A DNA stretch of 64,000 bases from an uncultured Flavobacteriaceae bacterium. Its GTDB lineage: Bacteria; Bacteroidota; Bacteroidia; Flavobacteriales; Flavobacteriaceae. This document shows positions 36,086 through 46,256 of the stretch, one piece after another. A program made the translations under genes and the position numbers. Numbering within the stretch: position 1 is the first letter of the stretch; each line of letters begins with the position of its first letter. The stretch is from positions 744,001 through 808,000 of the forward strand of contig CAJIYH010000002.1 in the NCBI GenBank assembly GCA_905181615.1, given 5' to 3'. Under the pieces are notes generated by a model. The model saw only the letters and a program-made list of their open reading frames with translations. It was not told the DNA's origin and did no database searches.

Positions 36086-36955
36086 TTACTTTTTTATAAG
36101 TTCACTGATCAGCCCTTCTTGAGCAACAGATGCAATTAATTCATCTTTCTTATTGAATATACTTCCACGTGAAAATCCTCTTGAATTGGATGCACTAGGG
36201 CTATCCATAGCATATAATAGCCAATCATCGATTCTAAAATCACGATGAAACCAAAGCGCATGATCAAGACTTGCATAAAACATTGATTTATTTTGTAATT
36301 CCTCTACATGAGGAAGTGTTGCTGTGCTTAACAGATTGTAGTCCGAGGCGTAAGCTAACAACTGATGATGCATTGCAATATCCGAGTGATTAAGCTTATC
36401 AGAAGTAGTAAACCAAATGTTATCGAATGGCTTACCATTCTTAGAGTATTTAGGTAAAAAAGGTTCTACAGGCCGGATGTCAAATGCTCTTGGTAAAACA
36501 CTTTTTAGTCGATGATGCATTTTCGGGTTACTTTTTTCTATTTCACTAATTTGTTCTAGCGTTGACTTTAGACCTTCTGGCTGAGCAAGATTTGGCATTG
36601 GAATCTGATGATTGACTCCAGTCATTTTTTTATTAAAAGAAGCCGACATAATGAAAATTGTTTTTTTATTTTGCTTTGCCACTACCCTTCTGGTTGTAAA
36701 ACTATTTCCATCCCGGATAGGATCAACCTCATAAACGATAGGAATATTTAGTTGTCCACCTAATATAAAATAAGCATGCATAGAATGTGCAACTCGGTCA
36801 TTGGGAACACTTTGATATGCAGCGTGAAGGGATTGACCTAAAACTTGCCCACCAAAAACTCTTCCCCAAGGCGTAATGTAGTTGTTCCCTAAAAAAGTAT
36901 TTGGACTCATCTTTTCGAGCGTTAATAAATCAACAACTTCTTGAATTGTTTGCAT
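36086..36955 (-). CDS. tesB: Acyl-CoA thioesterase II
   Basis: Double-hotdog thioesterase of the TesB family, 289 residues, hydrolysing a broad range of acyl-CoAs to free acid and CoA. First hotdog: WGRVFGGQVLGQSLHAAYQS and AHSMHAYFILGG; second hotdog: IAMHHQLLAYASDYNLLST with the catalytic Asp and SLDHALWFHRDFRIDDW. It follows the FadJ-like gene after a 71-bp gap that contains a hairpin terminator, so it may be expressed at a lower level or from its own promoter. Confidence 0.93.
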   Translation of the reverse strand: MQTIQEVVDLLTLEKMSPNTFLGNNYITPWGRVFGGQVLGQSLHAAYQSVPNDRVAHSMHAYFILGGQLNIPIVYEVDPIRDGNSFTTRRVVAKQNKKTIFIMSASFNKKMTGVNHQIPMPNLAQPEGLKSTLEQISEIEKSNPKMHHRLKSVLPRAFDIRPVEPFLPKYSKNGKPFDNIWFTTSDKLNHSDIAMHHQLLAYASDYNLLSTATLPHVEELQNKSMFYASLDHALWFHRDFRIDDWLLYAMDSPSASNSRGFSRGSIFNKKDELIASVAQEGLISELIKK

Positions 36956-36965
36956 AGATTATATT

Positions 36966-37005
36966 TAAAAAATGCTCCCGATTGACTTGTAAAATAGGAG
37001 CATTT
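36966..37005 (-). terminator. Terminator-like hairpin inside the fad operon
   Basis: On the minus strand AAATGCTCC, an 18-base loop and GGAGCATTT are followed by more T, the form of an intrinsic terminator. It lies between the FadJ-like gene and tesB, so it should stop or attenuate transcription before tesB and the dehydrogenase. Confidence 0.7.
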
Positions 37006-37026
37006 AGTTAGTTAAACAAGCTGTAT

Positions 37027-39174
37027 TTAATAGTCATGAATTGACTTGTTTGCTTCAGATAAGGCTCTTAATTTGTCTGGAACTGCAAAACGCTCTCCAA
37101 AACGAGCTGTGAAATCATCACACTCAGAAACAAATTTTTGCATCCCTACAAAATCGATATAAGACAATGCTCCTCCAGTAAATATTGGGAATCCCCAACC
37201 AAGTACGGAACCTAAATCTCCATCTACAACACTTTTCAAAACACCCTCTTGTAAACATTTAAAAGCTTCAATTGCTTGACGATGCATGATACGTTTCGCG
37301 ACTGTTTCTTTGTTTAAATAATCAACATTAGAATTATACTTTTCTGCTAACCCAGACCACAATTTTTTTGGCATTCCTTTAGGATAATCATAAAATCCTG
37401 CACCCCATTTTTTTCCTTTTCTACCGTGATTATCTACCAAATCCTTTTGCATTTTATAAGAACGCTCCTGAAAAGGCGGCTTGTTTGGTGTTGGATCACT
37501 TTCGTAAACGTGTAACCCTAAAGTTAGTGTAACTTCATCAATAACAGCCAATGGGCCAACGGCCATACCAGCTGCTTTTGCAACATTTTCAACCATCGCT
37601 GCTGGAACTCCTTCTTCAACCATAAATGATCCTTCAGAAACAAAAGTACCAAAACAACGAGAAGTATAGAAGCCTCTGCTGTCATTTACTACAATTGGTA
37701 TTTTTCCAATGGCTACAGTATAGTCTACCGCTGCTGCAATTGCCTTTTCTTCTGTTTTTTCACCTACAATAATTTCTACTAAAGGCATCTTTTCAACAGG
37801 CGAAAAAAAATGTATCCCTATAAAATTATCAGGTCTAGAAGATGCTTTGGCTAATTCTGTAATTGGAATAGTAGACGTATTAGATGCGTAAATTTTATCT
37901 TTACCTAAAACAGCTTCTGTCTCTGCTGTTACAATTGCTTTTAATTTTGGGTCTTCAAAAACTGCTTCAATAACTAAATCACAGTCTTTCATAGAAGCTG
38001 GGTCTGTAGTAGCTTCAATTTTCGACAATAAAGCTTCTGCTTTTTCGGGCGTAGATCTTTTCTTAGAAATTGCTTTGTCCAAAATATCTTTAGAATAAGC
38101 TTTTCCTTTGTCAGCACCTTCTTGAGTTACGTCTTTGAGAACTACATCCATTCCTGCTTTTGCAGAAACATAAGCAATTCCAGCTCCCATCATACCAGCA
38201 CCTAGAATTCCTAATTTTTTGATTTCATATTTAGGTTCTGTTTTTGGTCGAGCAATTCCTTTTTTGGCTTTTTGAAGTTCCATAAATCCTGTTCGGATCA
38301 TGTTTTTAGCCTCTTTAGATTTAAGAAGTTTGGTGAAATAACGAGCTTCGATTTCCAAAGCACGATCAATCGTCATTGGTAATCCATCGTGAATTACTTT
38401 CATGATATAGTTTTGCGCTGGATAATTACCGTGCGCCATTTTACCTAAATTTCCTGCAGCTCCAACAAGAGTTTGAACTCCATTTGCAGACCAAACATCT
38501 CCTCCTGGTATTCTATGCTTTTTATTATCCCATGGCTGAACTGGATTTGAATTTGCAGAGATCCAATCTTTAGCTTTTTGGATGAGTTCCTCTTGATTTT
38601 CTGCAAGGTCATCAACCAGACCATCTTTAAGTGCTTGCGCAGGACGGACTTCTTTCCCTTGTAATAAATACATCAGTGCATTTTGTATTCCAAGTAAATA
38701 AGGAGCTTTAGAATTTCCTCCTCCAGCTGGTAATAGACCAACTTTAGCTTCTGGGAAACCTAATTTAATTTTTATATTATTGAGCACTATTCTGTGATGA
38801 CATGTCAAACATAATTCTAATCCACCACCCATAGCTGTTCCATTAATTGCAGCAACAAAAGGCTTGCCTGCAGTCTCAATGGCACGAAAAGCATGATGCA
38901 TTTTCATGGTGTTTTCAAACTGTTCTTTGGGGTCATTACCCATGTTTTGCAATTCACGCAAATCAGCACCAGGCATAAACATATTTCTAGCTGAAGTCAA
39001 GATTACACCCTTAATCGCTTTATCAGCAATAGCTTCATTAGCAAGTTCAATATAAGCGGTAACAAATTCAGTACTGAATAAGTTCGTTGGGTTATTAATT
39101 TGATTGATCGAAAGAACACCGATACCATCTGTTCCTACTTCAAATTCAAAAAGGTCATTTTTAATATTTTCCAT
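37027..39174 (-). CDS. FadJ/FadB-like enoyl-CoA hydratase / 3-hydroxyacyl-CoA dehydrogenase
   Basis: A 715-residue bifunctional beta-oxidation protein. The N-terminal crotonase domain (about 1-200) has [13 protein letters not shown] with Glu120 and [12 protein letters not shown] with Glu142, both catalytic glutamates of hydratases. The central NAD-binding fold begins [21 protein letters not shown] (about 323-343), followed by the dehydrogenase catalytic region [17 protein letters not shown] and [13 protein letters not shown], and two C-terminal helical domains. It pairs with the thiolase 26 bp upstream to form the trifunctional system. Cytoplasmic. Confidence 0.94.
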   Translation of the reverse strand: MENIKNDLFEFEVGTDGIGVLSINQINNPTNLFSTEFVTAYIELANEAIADKAIKGVILTSARNMFMPGADLRELQNMGNDPKEQFENTMKMHHAFRAIETAGKPFVAAINGTAMGGGLELCLTCHHRIVLNNIKIKLGFPEAKVGLLPAGGGNSKAPYLLGIQNALMYLLQGKEVRPAQALKDGLVDDLAENQEELIQKAKDWISANSNPVQPWDNKKHRIPGGDVWSANGVQTLVGAAGNLGKMAHGNYPAQNYIMKVIHDGLPMTIDRALEIEARYFTKLLKSKEAKNMIRTGFMELQKAKKGIARPKTEPKYEIKKLGILGAGMMGAGIAYVSAKAGMDVVLKDVTQEGADKGKAYSKDILDKAISKKRSTPEKAEALLSKIEATTDPASMKDCDLVIEAVFEDPKLKAIVTAETEAVLGKDKIYASNTSTIPITELAKASSRPDNFIGIHFFSPVEKMPLVEIIVGEKTEEKAIAAAVDYTVAIGKIPIVVNDSRGFYTSRCFGTFVSEGSFMVEEGVPAAMVENVAKAAGMAVGPLAVIDEVTLTLGLHVYESDPTPNKPPFQERSYKMQKDLVDNHGRKGKKWGAGFYDYPKGMPKKLWSGLAEKYNSNVDYLNKETVAKRIMHRQAIEAFKCLQEGVLKSVVDGDLGSVLGWGFPIFTGGALSYIDFVGMQKFVSECDDFTARFGERFAVPDKLRALSEANKSIHDY

Positions 39175-39200
39175 TTGAAATACTTTTTCTTAATTCTTAA

Positions 39201-40403
39201 TTATACACGTTCAATGATTGTCGCAATACCCATTCCTCCACCGATACAAAGTGTTATCAATCCAGTATTCAAATCTCTTCTTTCCAATTCGTCCATTAGG
39301 GTTCCGGCAATCATACAACCTGTTGCCCCAAGTGGGTGTCCCATCGCAATTGCTCCACCGTTAACGTTAACTACTGAATGATCAACTCCTAATTTATCCA
39401 TGAAATACATTGGAATTGCGGAAAAAGCTTCATTAACTTCAAATAAATCGATGTCGTTTATACTCATTCCTGCTTGCTTCAATGCTTTTACACTAGCTGG
39501 AACGGGTCCAGTAAGCATTATGGTTGGGTCAGTACCTTCTACAGCTGCAGCACGAACTCTAAAACGAGGAGTTAATCCAAGTGCCTTTCCTATTTCTTTA
39601 TTCCCAATAAGGGTGGCTCCTGCACCATCTACAATTGATGATGAATTTGCTGCATGGTGAACATGTAAAAGTTCTTCTACTTCAGGATATTTATCAATGG
39701 CTACTGCATCAAAACCTCCCATACTTCCCATCATTGCGAATGAGGGTTGTAGTTTACTTATTCCTTCAAGCGTAGTTGAAGGACGAATGTTTTCGTCTGT
39801 AACAAGAATGTTCAATCCATTAATGTCTGTAATTGGAATTCGAGATTTAAAACGTTTATCTGCTTCTGCTTCAGAAGCTCTTTTTTGGGATTCAACAGCA
39901 AACAAATCAGTATCGTTTCGTGAATAATCATATTTAGTGGCAATTAAATCAGCAGAAATACCTTGGGGAACAAGGTTTCTAGGAATGGCTTGTAAAGGGT
40001 CCATTAAAAAGCCTCCTCCATCAGATCCCATAGGTACACGGGACATACTCTCAACTCCACCTGCAACCAATAAATTACTGAAACCAGATTTCACATAAGC
40101 AGCAGCTTGGTTAATTGCCTCAAGTCCAGAACCACAAAATCGATTCAGAGTAACCCCACAAAGGTGGTCTCCGTAATTAGACTCTTGAGCAGCTGATTTT
40201 GCGATGTTAACACCTTGGTCTTTAACCTGTGCAACGCATCCGAAAATAACATCTTCTACCTTTGAAGTATCTAAAGAATTTCTTTCTTTAAGTGCAACTA
40301 ATACTTGACGGGATAATTCCGTTGGAGTAACACCATAAAGAGCTCCTTTCTTATTTCCTTTTCCTCGTACCGAGCGAACGGCATCATAAATATATGCTTC
40401 CAT
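39201..40403 (-). CDS. fadA: Acetyl-CoA C-acyltransferase (thiolase)
   Basis: Cleaves 3-ketoacyl-CoA to acetyl-CoA and a shortened acyl-CoA. 400 residues. The acyl-accepting Cys90 lies in [16 protein letters not shown], His356 in GHPLGATGC, and the second Cys386 in TLCIGGGMG, so the catalytic triad is complete. The gene lies 10 bp downstream of the enoyl-CoA isomerase-like gene and 26 bp upstream of the FadJ-like gene. Confidence 0.94.
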   Translation of the reverse strand: MEAYIYDAVRSVRGKGNKKGALYGVTPTELSRQVLVALKERNSLDTSKVEDVIFGCVAQVKDQGVNIAKSAAQESNYGDHLCGVTLNRFCGSGLEAINQAAAYVKSGFSNLLVAGGVESMSRVPMGSDGGGFLMDPLQAIPRNLVPQGISADLIATKYDYSRNDTDLFAVESQKRASEAEADKRFKSRIPITDINGLNILVTDENIRPSTTLEGISKLQPSFAMMGSMGGFDAVAIDKYPEVEELLHVHHAANSSSIVDGAGATLIGNKEIGKALGLTPRFRVRAAAVEGTDPTIMLTGPVPASVKALKQAGMSINDIDLFEVNEAFSAIPMYFMDKLGVDHSVVNVNGGAIAMGHPLGATGCMIAGTLMDELERRDLNTGLITLCIGGGMGIATIIERV

Positions 40404-40413
40404 TTTTATTAAT

Positions 40414-41181
40414 TTACTTTTTTAAATTATTCATAAAATTTTGTATCACTTTTTGTGTAAAAGGATCTGACAGGTTTTTGACGTCATTTTTAATTAACTC
40501 AGTGAAATCTCGATCAACTAAATTAAGTAAGTTTTTTCTTAATGAGCACTTTGTTTCTTTAAAAACAGGCGTGTGAATTTTCAACATCTGTTTTAAATGA
40601 CCTTCAGAATGCTCAAGAACCTTTTCTATATCCACAGATTCATTAATCAAACCGACTGCTAAAGCCTCATCGCTTGTATAAAGTTTCATTTGTTGAACCG
40701 CTTCCCATGCTAGCTTTTCACCTAAATGATACGCATAGATATCGCAAAGAATCTCTGGAACTTTCATAGACATTTTAAATTCATGCATTCCAACAACATG
40801 TTTTGATCCTTTACCCATTACTCTATAATCAGCGCATAGAGCTAAAATAGTAGCTCCCGCTGGCGCATAGCCAGTAATGGCACAAACAAAAGGCTTGGAA
40901 AATCTAATCATAGCTTGAATGGCTTCATAATACGACAACCAAAACTCTTCTGCCTTTTCTTTTCCGCCTAAAGCAATATTAACAATATCTAAACCTGCAC
41001 TAAACCCATGAGGTCTTCCACTTAAAATCACTCCCCTAACAGATTCATCTTTATCAAGTGTTAGAAAAACATGTTTTAGTTCTTGAGCCATTTGAGAATT
41101 AATCTGATTTACCTTACCCCCATCCAACTGAACAATGGCATAATTATCTTTAAAGGTTACTGAAATTAATTTATAAATCAT
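40414..41181 (-). CDS. Crotonase-family protein, probable delta3-delta2-enoyl-CoA isomerase
   Basis: A 255-residue crotonase-fold protein at the head of the fad operon. At the first catalytic position of hydratases (Glu in GGGxEL) it has Ile112 within PAGATILALCADYR, while the second Glu is kept as Glu134 in VVGMHEF. This single-Glu arrangement, and the local sequence, resemble mitochondrial ECI1-type 3,2-trans-enoyl-CoA isomerases rather than hydratases. It would let the operon degrade unsaturated fatty acids, the FadJ-like protein supplying hydratase activity. Activity is inferred. Confidence 0.75.
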   Translation of the reverse strand: MIYKLISVTFKDNYAIVQLDGGKVNQINSQMAQELKHVFLTLDKDESVRGVILSGRPHGFSAGLDIVNIALGGKEKAEEFWLSYYEAIQAMIRFSKPFVCAITGYAPAGATILALCADYRVMGKGSKHVVGMHEFKMSMKVPEILCDIYAYHLGEKLAWEAVQQMKLYTSDEALAVGLINESVDIEKVLEHSEGHLKQMLKIHTPVFKETKCSLRKNLLNLVDRDFTELIKNDVKNLSDPFTQKVIQNFMNNLKK

Positions 41182-41206
41182 GAGGTAGATTAGATGTCAA
41201 TCCCTA

Positions 41207-41224
41207 CAAATATATAAATATATT
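41207..41224 (-). promoter_or_regulatory. Candidate fad promoter box with overlapping inverted repeat
   Basis: On the minus strand 41214-41207 reads TATATTTG, matching TAnnTTTG, 26 bases before the fad operon start. A perfect 7-base inverted repeat, AATATAT-AA-ATATATT (41209-41224), overlaps it, which would suit a TetR-type operator blocking the promoter. Both are AT-only sequences that could be chance. Confidence 0.35.
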
Positions 41225-41301
41225 GGTTATGTTCTTAATTAATGTATGAAATGAATGTTAGAATTTTTTTGTTTGAATAATAATGGTTAGTTTGGATTTA
41301 T

Positions 41302-41952
41302 ATGAGCAAAGGGAAAGTAAATTTAACTAAGAGAAAAAGGGGAAGACCTTCTGATAAAAAGGGTATTGATCGGAGTATTATTCTCAAAACAGCATTAAAA
41401 GAATTTTCTAAGCACGGTTATGGAGGGGTCAGTATTAACAAGATTTCTAACCATTGCGGAGTTAACGATTCCTTACTTCATTACCATTTTGGAAATAAGG
41501 AGGATCTTTGGAAAAAGGCTGTAGGAACGGCATTTGAGGCTTACTTAAAAGAATCGGTAGCTACATTCAAAATGTTGAAAAACCTTTCTTTAAAGGACAC
41601 TGCAAAAACTCTAGCAAGACAATTTATTTATTATAACTCAAAATTTCCTGAGCTTTATTTAGTTATCGTTCATGAAATGACCCAAGAGTCCAGTCGAAGT
41701 GATTGGTTGGTTGAAAATGTTCTTGAACCTTTAACAGCAAAAACAAGTCATCTTCATAAGTTGTTAGTTTCAAAAGGGTTGATGGAAGATTATCCGATTC
41801 CGAACCTTACCACTATTTTTTTTAGCGCAGCAAATTCAATATTCTTATTTAATTATCAAATGAAAAAGCAATTTGGAATTGATTCGTTTGATGAAAAAGA
41901 AGTAGAAAAACACGCTGATATAATTATTAAAATCTTTTATCCAAACCTCTAA
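41302..41952 (+). CDS. TetR/AcrR-family transcriptional regulator
   Basis: A 216-residue one-component regulator. A very basic N-terminal arm (KVNLTKRKRGRPSDKKG) precedes the TetR helix-turn-helix (GVSINKISNHCGVNDSLLHYHFGNKEDLWKKAV, split here only for description). The C-terminal half is helical and would bind a ligand. It is divergently transcribed from the beta-oxidation operon across a 120-bp gap, the usual layout for a repressor relieved by acyl-CoA, so I infer it is the local fad regulator. It ends 8 bp from the convergent sdaA gene. Confidence 0.85.
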   Translation: MSKGKVNLTKRKRGRPSDKKGIDRSIILKTALKEFSKHGYGGVSINKISNHCGVNDSLLHYHFGNKEDLWKKAVGTAFEAYLKESVATFKMLKNLSLKDTAKTLARQFIYYNSKFPELYLVIVHEMTQESSRSDWLVENVLEPLTAKTSHLHKLLVSKGLMEDYPIPNLTTIFFSAANSIFLFNYQMKKQFGIDSFDEKEVEKHADIIIKIFYPNL

Positions 41953-41960
41953 ATGGCTTA

Positions 41961-43364
41961 TCAGCAATTAGGAAAAGAAACGGGAACGTTCATTGCCAGT
42001 CCTCCTTCTGAGGTTTCTTTAAAACTGGAGTTCATAGCTAACCCTGTTTCCCACATTGTTTTTACAACCTGATCAAAATTTACAATAGCATCTGCTGGAT
42101 TTCCATTGAGAGCTAAATTAGATGCCATAATAGCTTTGATAGCACCCATTGAGTTTCGTTCAATACAAGGAACTTGAACTAATCCTTTGATTGGGTCACA
42201 AGTTAATCCTAAATGGTGTTCCATTGCAATTTCGGCAGCCATCAAAATTTGCTCAGTATTTCCACCTAAACATGCAGTTAATCCACCAGCTGCCATTGCC
42301 GAAGAAACTCCAATCTCTGCCTGACATCCTCCCTCAGCTGCAGATATTGTAGCCCCTTTTTTAAACAGACAACCAATTTCACCTGCTACAAGTAAGAATT
42401 TTTTAACATCATCAAAATCATCATTTTTTACAAAATATTGATGGTACAACAGAACCGCAGGAATAACTCCTGCTGCACCGTTTGTTGGCGAAGTGACAAT
42501 TTTACCCATTGCAGCATTTTGCTCATTAACTGCCAAAGCAAAGCAGCTGATCCAAGTGTGAAGTGTATCGAAAACTAAAGGAGTCTTTCGAAGTGCAGTC
42601 TCCCAAGCATCAATTGTTTTGTATTGATGTGCCTCTAATAACTTGGAACAAAGGGCTCGCGCGCGTCTTTTGACATTCAAACCACCCGATAAAACACCTT
42701 CGGTGATACAACCTTGATAAACAGAGCTTTTCATAGTCTGATAAATATCATTCAGCTGATTATCTACTTGTGTTGATGTTCTAAGACAGGTTTCGTTTTT
42801 ATATACAACTTCCCAAAAATCAAGCCCTGAATTACGCGTATGTTCCAGCACATTAGACCCCTTTTCAATTGGATAAGTTAAAACATGATTTCTATTAACT
42901 TCAGAAAGCTCCCCTATTAACTTAATAAAACTCCCACCTAAGGAGCAATATGTTTGTTTAACAACTTGAGACCCTTTATGAGTTGCCCTAAATGACAATA
43001 CATTGGGGTGTGCCGCGTGTATACTGTTAATAAATAGAATGTCTTCTGAGGGTGAAAATGAAATAACATTAGATTTAAAAGCTAGAGTCTTTGAGGTTTT
43101 GATTCCTTCTAATATATCATTTATATCATTCGAATTAATTGTTTCCGGGTTGAACCCTAACAAGCCTAATTGAACTGCAATATCGGTCTTATGCCCTTTA
43201 CCTGTTTTGGATAAAGAACCAAACAATTCTATAGACACCTTATCAAAATCATAAGAAGTTAGAACTTCTCTAAACCTTAATGCGGCTTTCCAAGGACCCA
43301 ATGTATGACTACTCGAAGGGCCTATTCCTATTTTAAAAACATCAAAAACACTAAGCTGTTCCAT
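41961..43364 (-). CDS. sdaA: L-serine ammonia-lyase (single-chain, iron-sulfur type)
   Basis: Deaminates L-serine to pyruvate using a 4Fe-4S cluster. 467 residues, with the N-terminal beta domain ([18 protein letters not shown], the serine-binding signature) fused to the C-terminal alpha domain ([40 protein letters not shown]), which hold cluster cysteines. It lies 49 bp after the Lrp-type gene on the same strand and next to threonine-to-glycine genes, consistent with amino-acid catabolism. Confidence 0.94.
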   Translation of the reverse strand: MEQLSVFDVFKIGIGPSSSHTLGPWKAALRFREVLTSYDFDKVSIELFGSLSKTGKGHKTDIAVQLGLLGFNPETINSNDINDILEGIKTSKTLAFKSNVISFSPSEDILFINSIHAAHPNVLSFRATHKGSQVVKQTYCSLGGSFIKLIGELSEVNRNHVLTYPIEKGSNVLEHTRNSGLDFWEVVYKNETCLRTSTQVDNQLNDIYQTMKSSVYQGCITEGVLSGGLNVKRRARALCSKLLEAHQYKTIDAWETALRKTPLVFDTLHTWISCFALAVNEQNAAMGKIVTSPTNGAAGVIPAVLLYHQYFVKNDDFDDVKKFLLVAGEIGCLFKKGATISAAEGGCQAEIGVSSAMAAGGLTACLGGNTEQILMAAEIAMEHHLGLTCDPIKGLVQVPCIERNSMGAIKAIMASNLALNGNPADAIVNFDQVVKTMWETGLAMNSSFKETSEGGLAMNVPVSFPNC

Positions 43365-43413
43365 TAAACCAAATTAAGAATAAGTTTCTATAAAAAAAAC
43401 CTATAAAACTATG

Positions 43414-43875
43414 TTATATGCAATATTCTGTTGTATGAAACATCTCTTTCAAAACAAAGTAGCTTTCCAACATTCCAATATTTTCAATTTTAGACAGTTT
43501 TATCCTAACAAATTCATGATAAACTTCGAGACTTTGAAGGTTTATTTTTAAGAAAAAATCAACCTTACCAGCCATATGGTAACATTCTTGTACTTCATTG
43601 AGACCATTTATTTGATTTTCAAATTTATCAATAAATCCTTCGTCATGATAACGAAGTGAAACCATGCAAATCACTGTAACAGGCCTTTGAATCAATTTTT
43701 TATCCAAAATAGCTACGTATTTTTTGATATATCCCTTCTGCTCTAGTTTTCTAGTTCGTTCGTAAACTGGAGAGGTACTAAGATTTAAAATTTCAGCAAT
43801 TTCTTTGGTAGTTATTTTAGAGTTTTCTTGTAAAATTCTAAGAATTTTTAAATCAATTTGATCTATAATTTCCAT
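43414..43875 (-). CDS. Lrp/AsnC-family transcriptional regulator
   Basis: A 153-residue feast/famine regulator. I prefer ATG 43875 (MEIIDQIDLKIL), the usual start of the family; the 13-residue extension from 43914 looks unrelated. The N-terminal winged helix-turn-helix (TTKEIAEILNLSTSPVYERTRKLEQ, about 23-47, quoted as position rather than motif) is followed by a RAM ligand-binding domain (VTVICMVSLRYHD, VQECYHMAGKVDFFLKI). It is divergent from tdh-kbl and upstream of sdaA, so it probably senses an amino acid and controls both. Confidence 0.9.
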   Translation of the reverse strand: MEIIDQIDLKILRILQENSKITTKEIAEILNLSTSPVYERTRKLEQKGYIKKYVAILDKKLIQRPVTVICMVSLRYHDEGFIDKFENQINGLNEVQECYHMAGKVDFFLKINLQSLEVYHEFVRIKLSKIENIGMLESYFVLKEMFHTTEYCI

Positions 43876-44042
43876 AGGTAAATGTTTTTTTACTTTGAAA
43901 CAGTCTAAAAGCAACTGTTAAAAGTAAATATTATTGATATAATATAAAATTTGAGATAAAAATACTGATATTTTTAACTAAATAGGGTTATATGTTTTAT
44001 TAAATAGATTTATTCATAATTTTAGTTTTTTAAACCTTAGTA

Positions 44043-45008
44043 ATGATAAAGCAAGAAAAAATACTAATTACAGGAGCTAATGGTCAATTAGGCTCGGTTC
44101 TAGCAAAAAGGTTACAAGAAAAACATGGTGTAAATAATGTCGTTGCAACAGACATAGTAGCTGATGAAGATTTTGTTGGAAATTTTGAAATCTTAGATGT
44201 CTTGGACTTTGAAAGACTAAAAAGTATAGTGATCCAAAATGAAATTACTCAAATTTATCATTTAGCTGCAATTTTATCAGCCAGTGGAGAAAAACACCCA
44301 AAACGCACTTGGGACATCAATACCAAAACATTCTTTAATGTGTTAGACGTTTCAGTAATTCAAAACGTTAATAAACTATTTTTTCCAAGTTCAATTGCTG
44401 TATATGGTGCAAATGCTCCTAAAATAAATACACCTCAAAGTTACGAGCTAACTCCAACTACAGTTTATGGGATAAGTAAAGTAGCTGGAGAAAATTGGGC
44501 TAAATATTATTTTGATAATTACGATTTAGACATCAGGTCTGTTCGTTATCCTGGGGTTATTGGACATCAAACACTTCCAGGTGGAGGAACTACAGATTAC
44601 GCTGTTGATATATTCTATAAAGCAATTAATGAAACTAATTTTGAGTGCTTTTTAAGCAAAAACACAACTCTCCCCATGATATATATGGATGATGCAATTC
44701 GCGCAACAATTGAATTGATGGATGCTCCAAAAAAGTCTATTTCCATAAGGACTTCTTACAACATAGCAGGAATGAGTTTTTCTCCTGAAGAACTAACCTA
44801 TGCAATTCAAAAAATTTATCCTAATTTCAAAACATTATATAAACCAGATTTCAGGCAAAAAATTGCATCTTGCTGGCCCTCGAGTATTGATGACTCAGTT
44901 GCGAAAAAAGATTGGAACTGGAACCCCTTATTCGGTATTGATGAAATGACTAAAATAATGATTGAGGAATTAAAACTAAAACAACAAACAAAACTTCAAA
45001 AAACATAA
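44043..45008 (+). CDS. tdh: L-threonine 3-dehydrogenase, extended-SDR type
   Basis: NAD-dependent oxidation of L-threonine to 2-amino-3-ketobutyrate. This 321-residue protein belongs to the epimerase-like SDR class, known for threonine dehydrogenase of Flavobacterium frigidimaris, not to the zinc alcohol dehydrogenase class of E. coli. NAD motif [16 protein letters not shown] (Gly11, 14, 17), Ser in [10 protein letters not shown], and catalytic Tyr142 and Lys146 in [10 protein letters not shown]. The kbl gene follows after 2 bases, which settles the assignment against sugar epimerases. Confidence 0.92.
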   Translation: MIKQEKILITGANGQLGSVLAKRLQEKHGVNNVVATDIVADEDFVGNFEILDVLDFERLKSIVIQNEITQIYHLAAILSASGEKHPKRTWDINTKTFFNVLDVSVIQNVNKLFFPSSIAVYGANAPKINTPQSYELTPTTVYGISKVAGENWAKYYFDNYDLDIRSVRYPGVIGHQTLPGGGTTDYAVDIFYKAINETNFECFLSKNTTLPMIYMDDAIRATIELMDAPKKSISIRTSYNIAGMSFSPEELTYAIQKIYPNFKTLYKPDFRQKIASCWPSSIDDSVAKKDWNWNPLFGIDEMTKIMIEELKLKQQTKLQKT

Positions 45009-45010
45009 CA

Positions 45011-46207
45011 ATGTACGGATCCATAAAAGAGCATCTGCAAAACGAGCTAAACGAAACAAAAGAAGCTGGATTATTCAAAGAGGAACGCATCATTACTAGC
45101 TCCCAGGATATAGAAATAGAACTTATTACGGGTGAAAAAGTTTTAAATTTTTGCGCTAACAACTATTTAGGTTTATCAAACAATCCTGAGGTAATTCAGG
45201 CTGCAAAAGACACACTAGACACCCACGGGTTTGGTATGTCTTCTGTCCGGTTTATTTGTGGAACACAAGATATTCACAAAAGCCTAGAGCAAACTGTGGC
45301 TGAGTTTTTTCATTGTGAAGACACCATTTTGTATCCTGCGGCATTTGATGCAAATGGAGGCGTTTTTGAGCCCCTATTAACAAAGGAAGATGCTATAATC
45401 TCAGATTCCTTAAACCATGCCTCTATAATTGATGGAGTTCGCTTGTGTAAAGCAGCCCGGTATCGTTATGCAAATAATAACATGAAAGATCTTGAAAATC
45501 AACTGATAGAGGCCACTAAGCAAGATCATCGTTTTAAAATTATTGTAACAGACGGAGTTTTCTCAATGGATGGAATTGTAGCTCAAATCGATAAAATATG
45601 TGATTTAGCAGACGCCTATGATGCTTTAGTTATGGTTGATGAATGTCATGCTGCTGGTTTTATTGGCAAAAGAGGTAAAGGCACAATTGAGCTTAAAAAT
45701 GTATTGGGAAGAATTGATATTATCACAGGAACTTTTGGGAAGGCTTTAGGTGGAGCAATGGGAGGTTATACAACCGGTAAAAAAGAAATTATAGAAATCT
45801 TACGTCAACGATCCAGACCCTATTTATTTTCAAATTCCCTAGCACCTGCAATTGTTGGAGCTTCATTAAAAGTTTTTGAAATGTTAAATAGAGACACCTC
45901 TCTGCGTGATAAATTAGAATGGAACACCATGTATTTTAGAAACAAAATGGAAGAAGCAGGATTTGATCTTGTGGGTGCAGACGCTGCCATTGTTCCTGTT
46001 ATGCTCTACGACGCAAAATTATCGCAGAACATGGCAAACATGCTAATAGATGAAGGTATTTATGTAATCGGATTCTTCTTCCCTGTGGTACCCATAGGGA
46101 AAGCACGAATTCGAGTACAACTTTCAGCAAGCCATGATATTGACCACTTGAATAAAGCCATAGCTGCATTTACTAAGGTTGGGAAAAAGCTGAAAGTAAT
46201 AGAATAA
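45011..46207 (+). CDS. kbl: Glycine C-acetyltransferase (2-amino-3-ketobutyrate CoA ligase)
   Basis: PLP enzyme splitting 2-amino-3-ketobutyrate with CoA into glycine and acetyl-CoA, completing threonine degradation with Tdh. 398 residues of the alpha-oxoamine synthase family: [47 protein letters not shown] and the PLP Lys244 in [10 protein letters not shown]. It is separated by 2 bases from tdh. SPT or BioF identity is unlikely given the partner. Confidence 0.95.
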   Translation: MYGSIKEHLQNELNETKEAGLFKEERIITSSQDIEIELITGEKVLNFCANNYLGLSNNPEVIQAAKDTLDTHGFGMSSVRFICGTQDIHKSLEQTVAEFFHCEDTILYPAAFDANGGVFEPLLTKEDAIISDSLNHASIIDGVRLCKAARYRYANNNMKDLENQLIEATKQDHRFKIIVTDGVFSMDGIVAQIDKICDLADAYDALVMVDECHAAGFIGKRGKGTIELKNVLGRIDIITGTFGKALGGAMGGYTTGKKEIIEILRQRSRPYLFSNSLAPAIVGASLKVFEMLNRDTSLRDKLEWNTMYFRNKMEEAGFDLVGADAAIVPVMLYDAKLSQNMANMLIDEGIYVIGFFFPVVPIGKARIRVQLSASHDIDHLNKAIAAFTKVGKKLKVIE

Positions 46208-46256
46208 AAAAATAATTTTTATATTGTTGATCTTGTGAAAAACCGTTACTTGTTAT

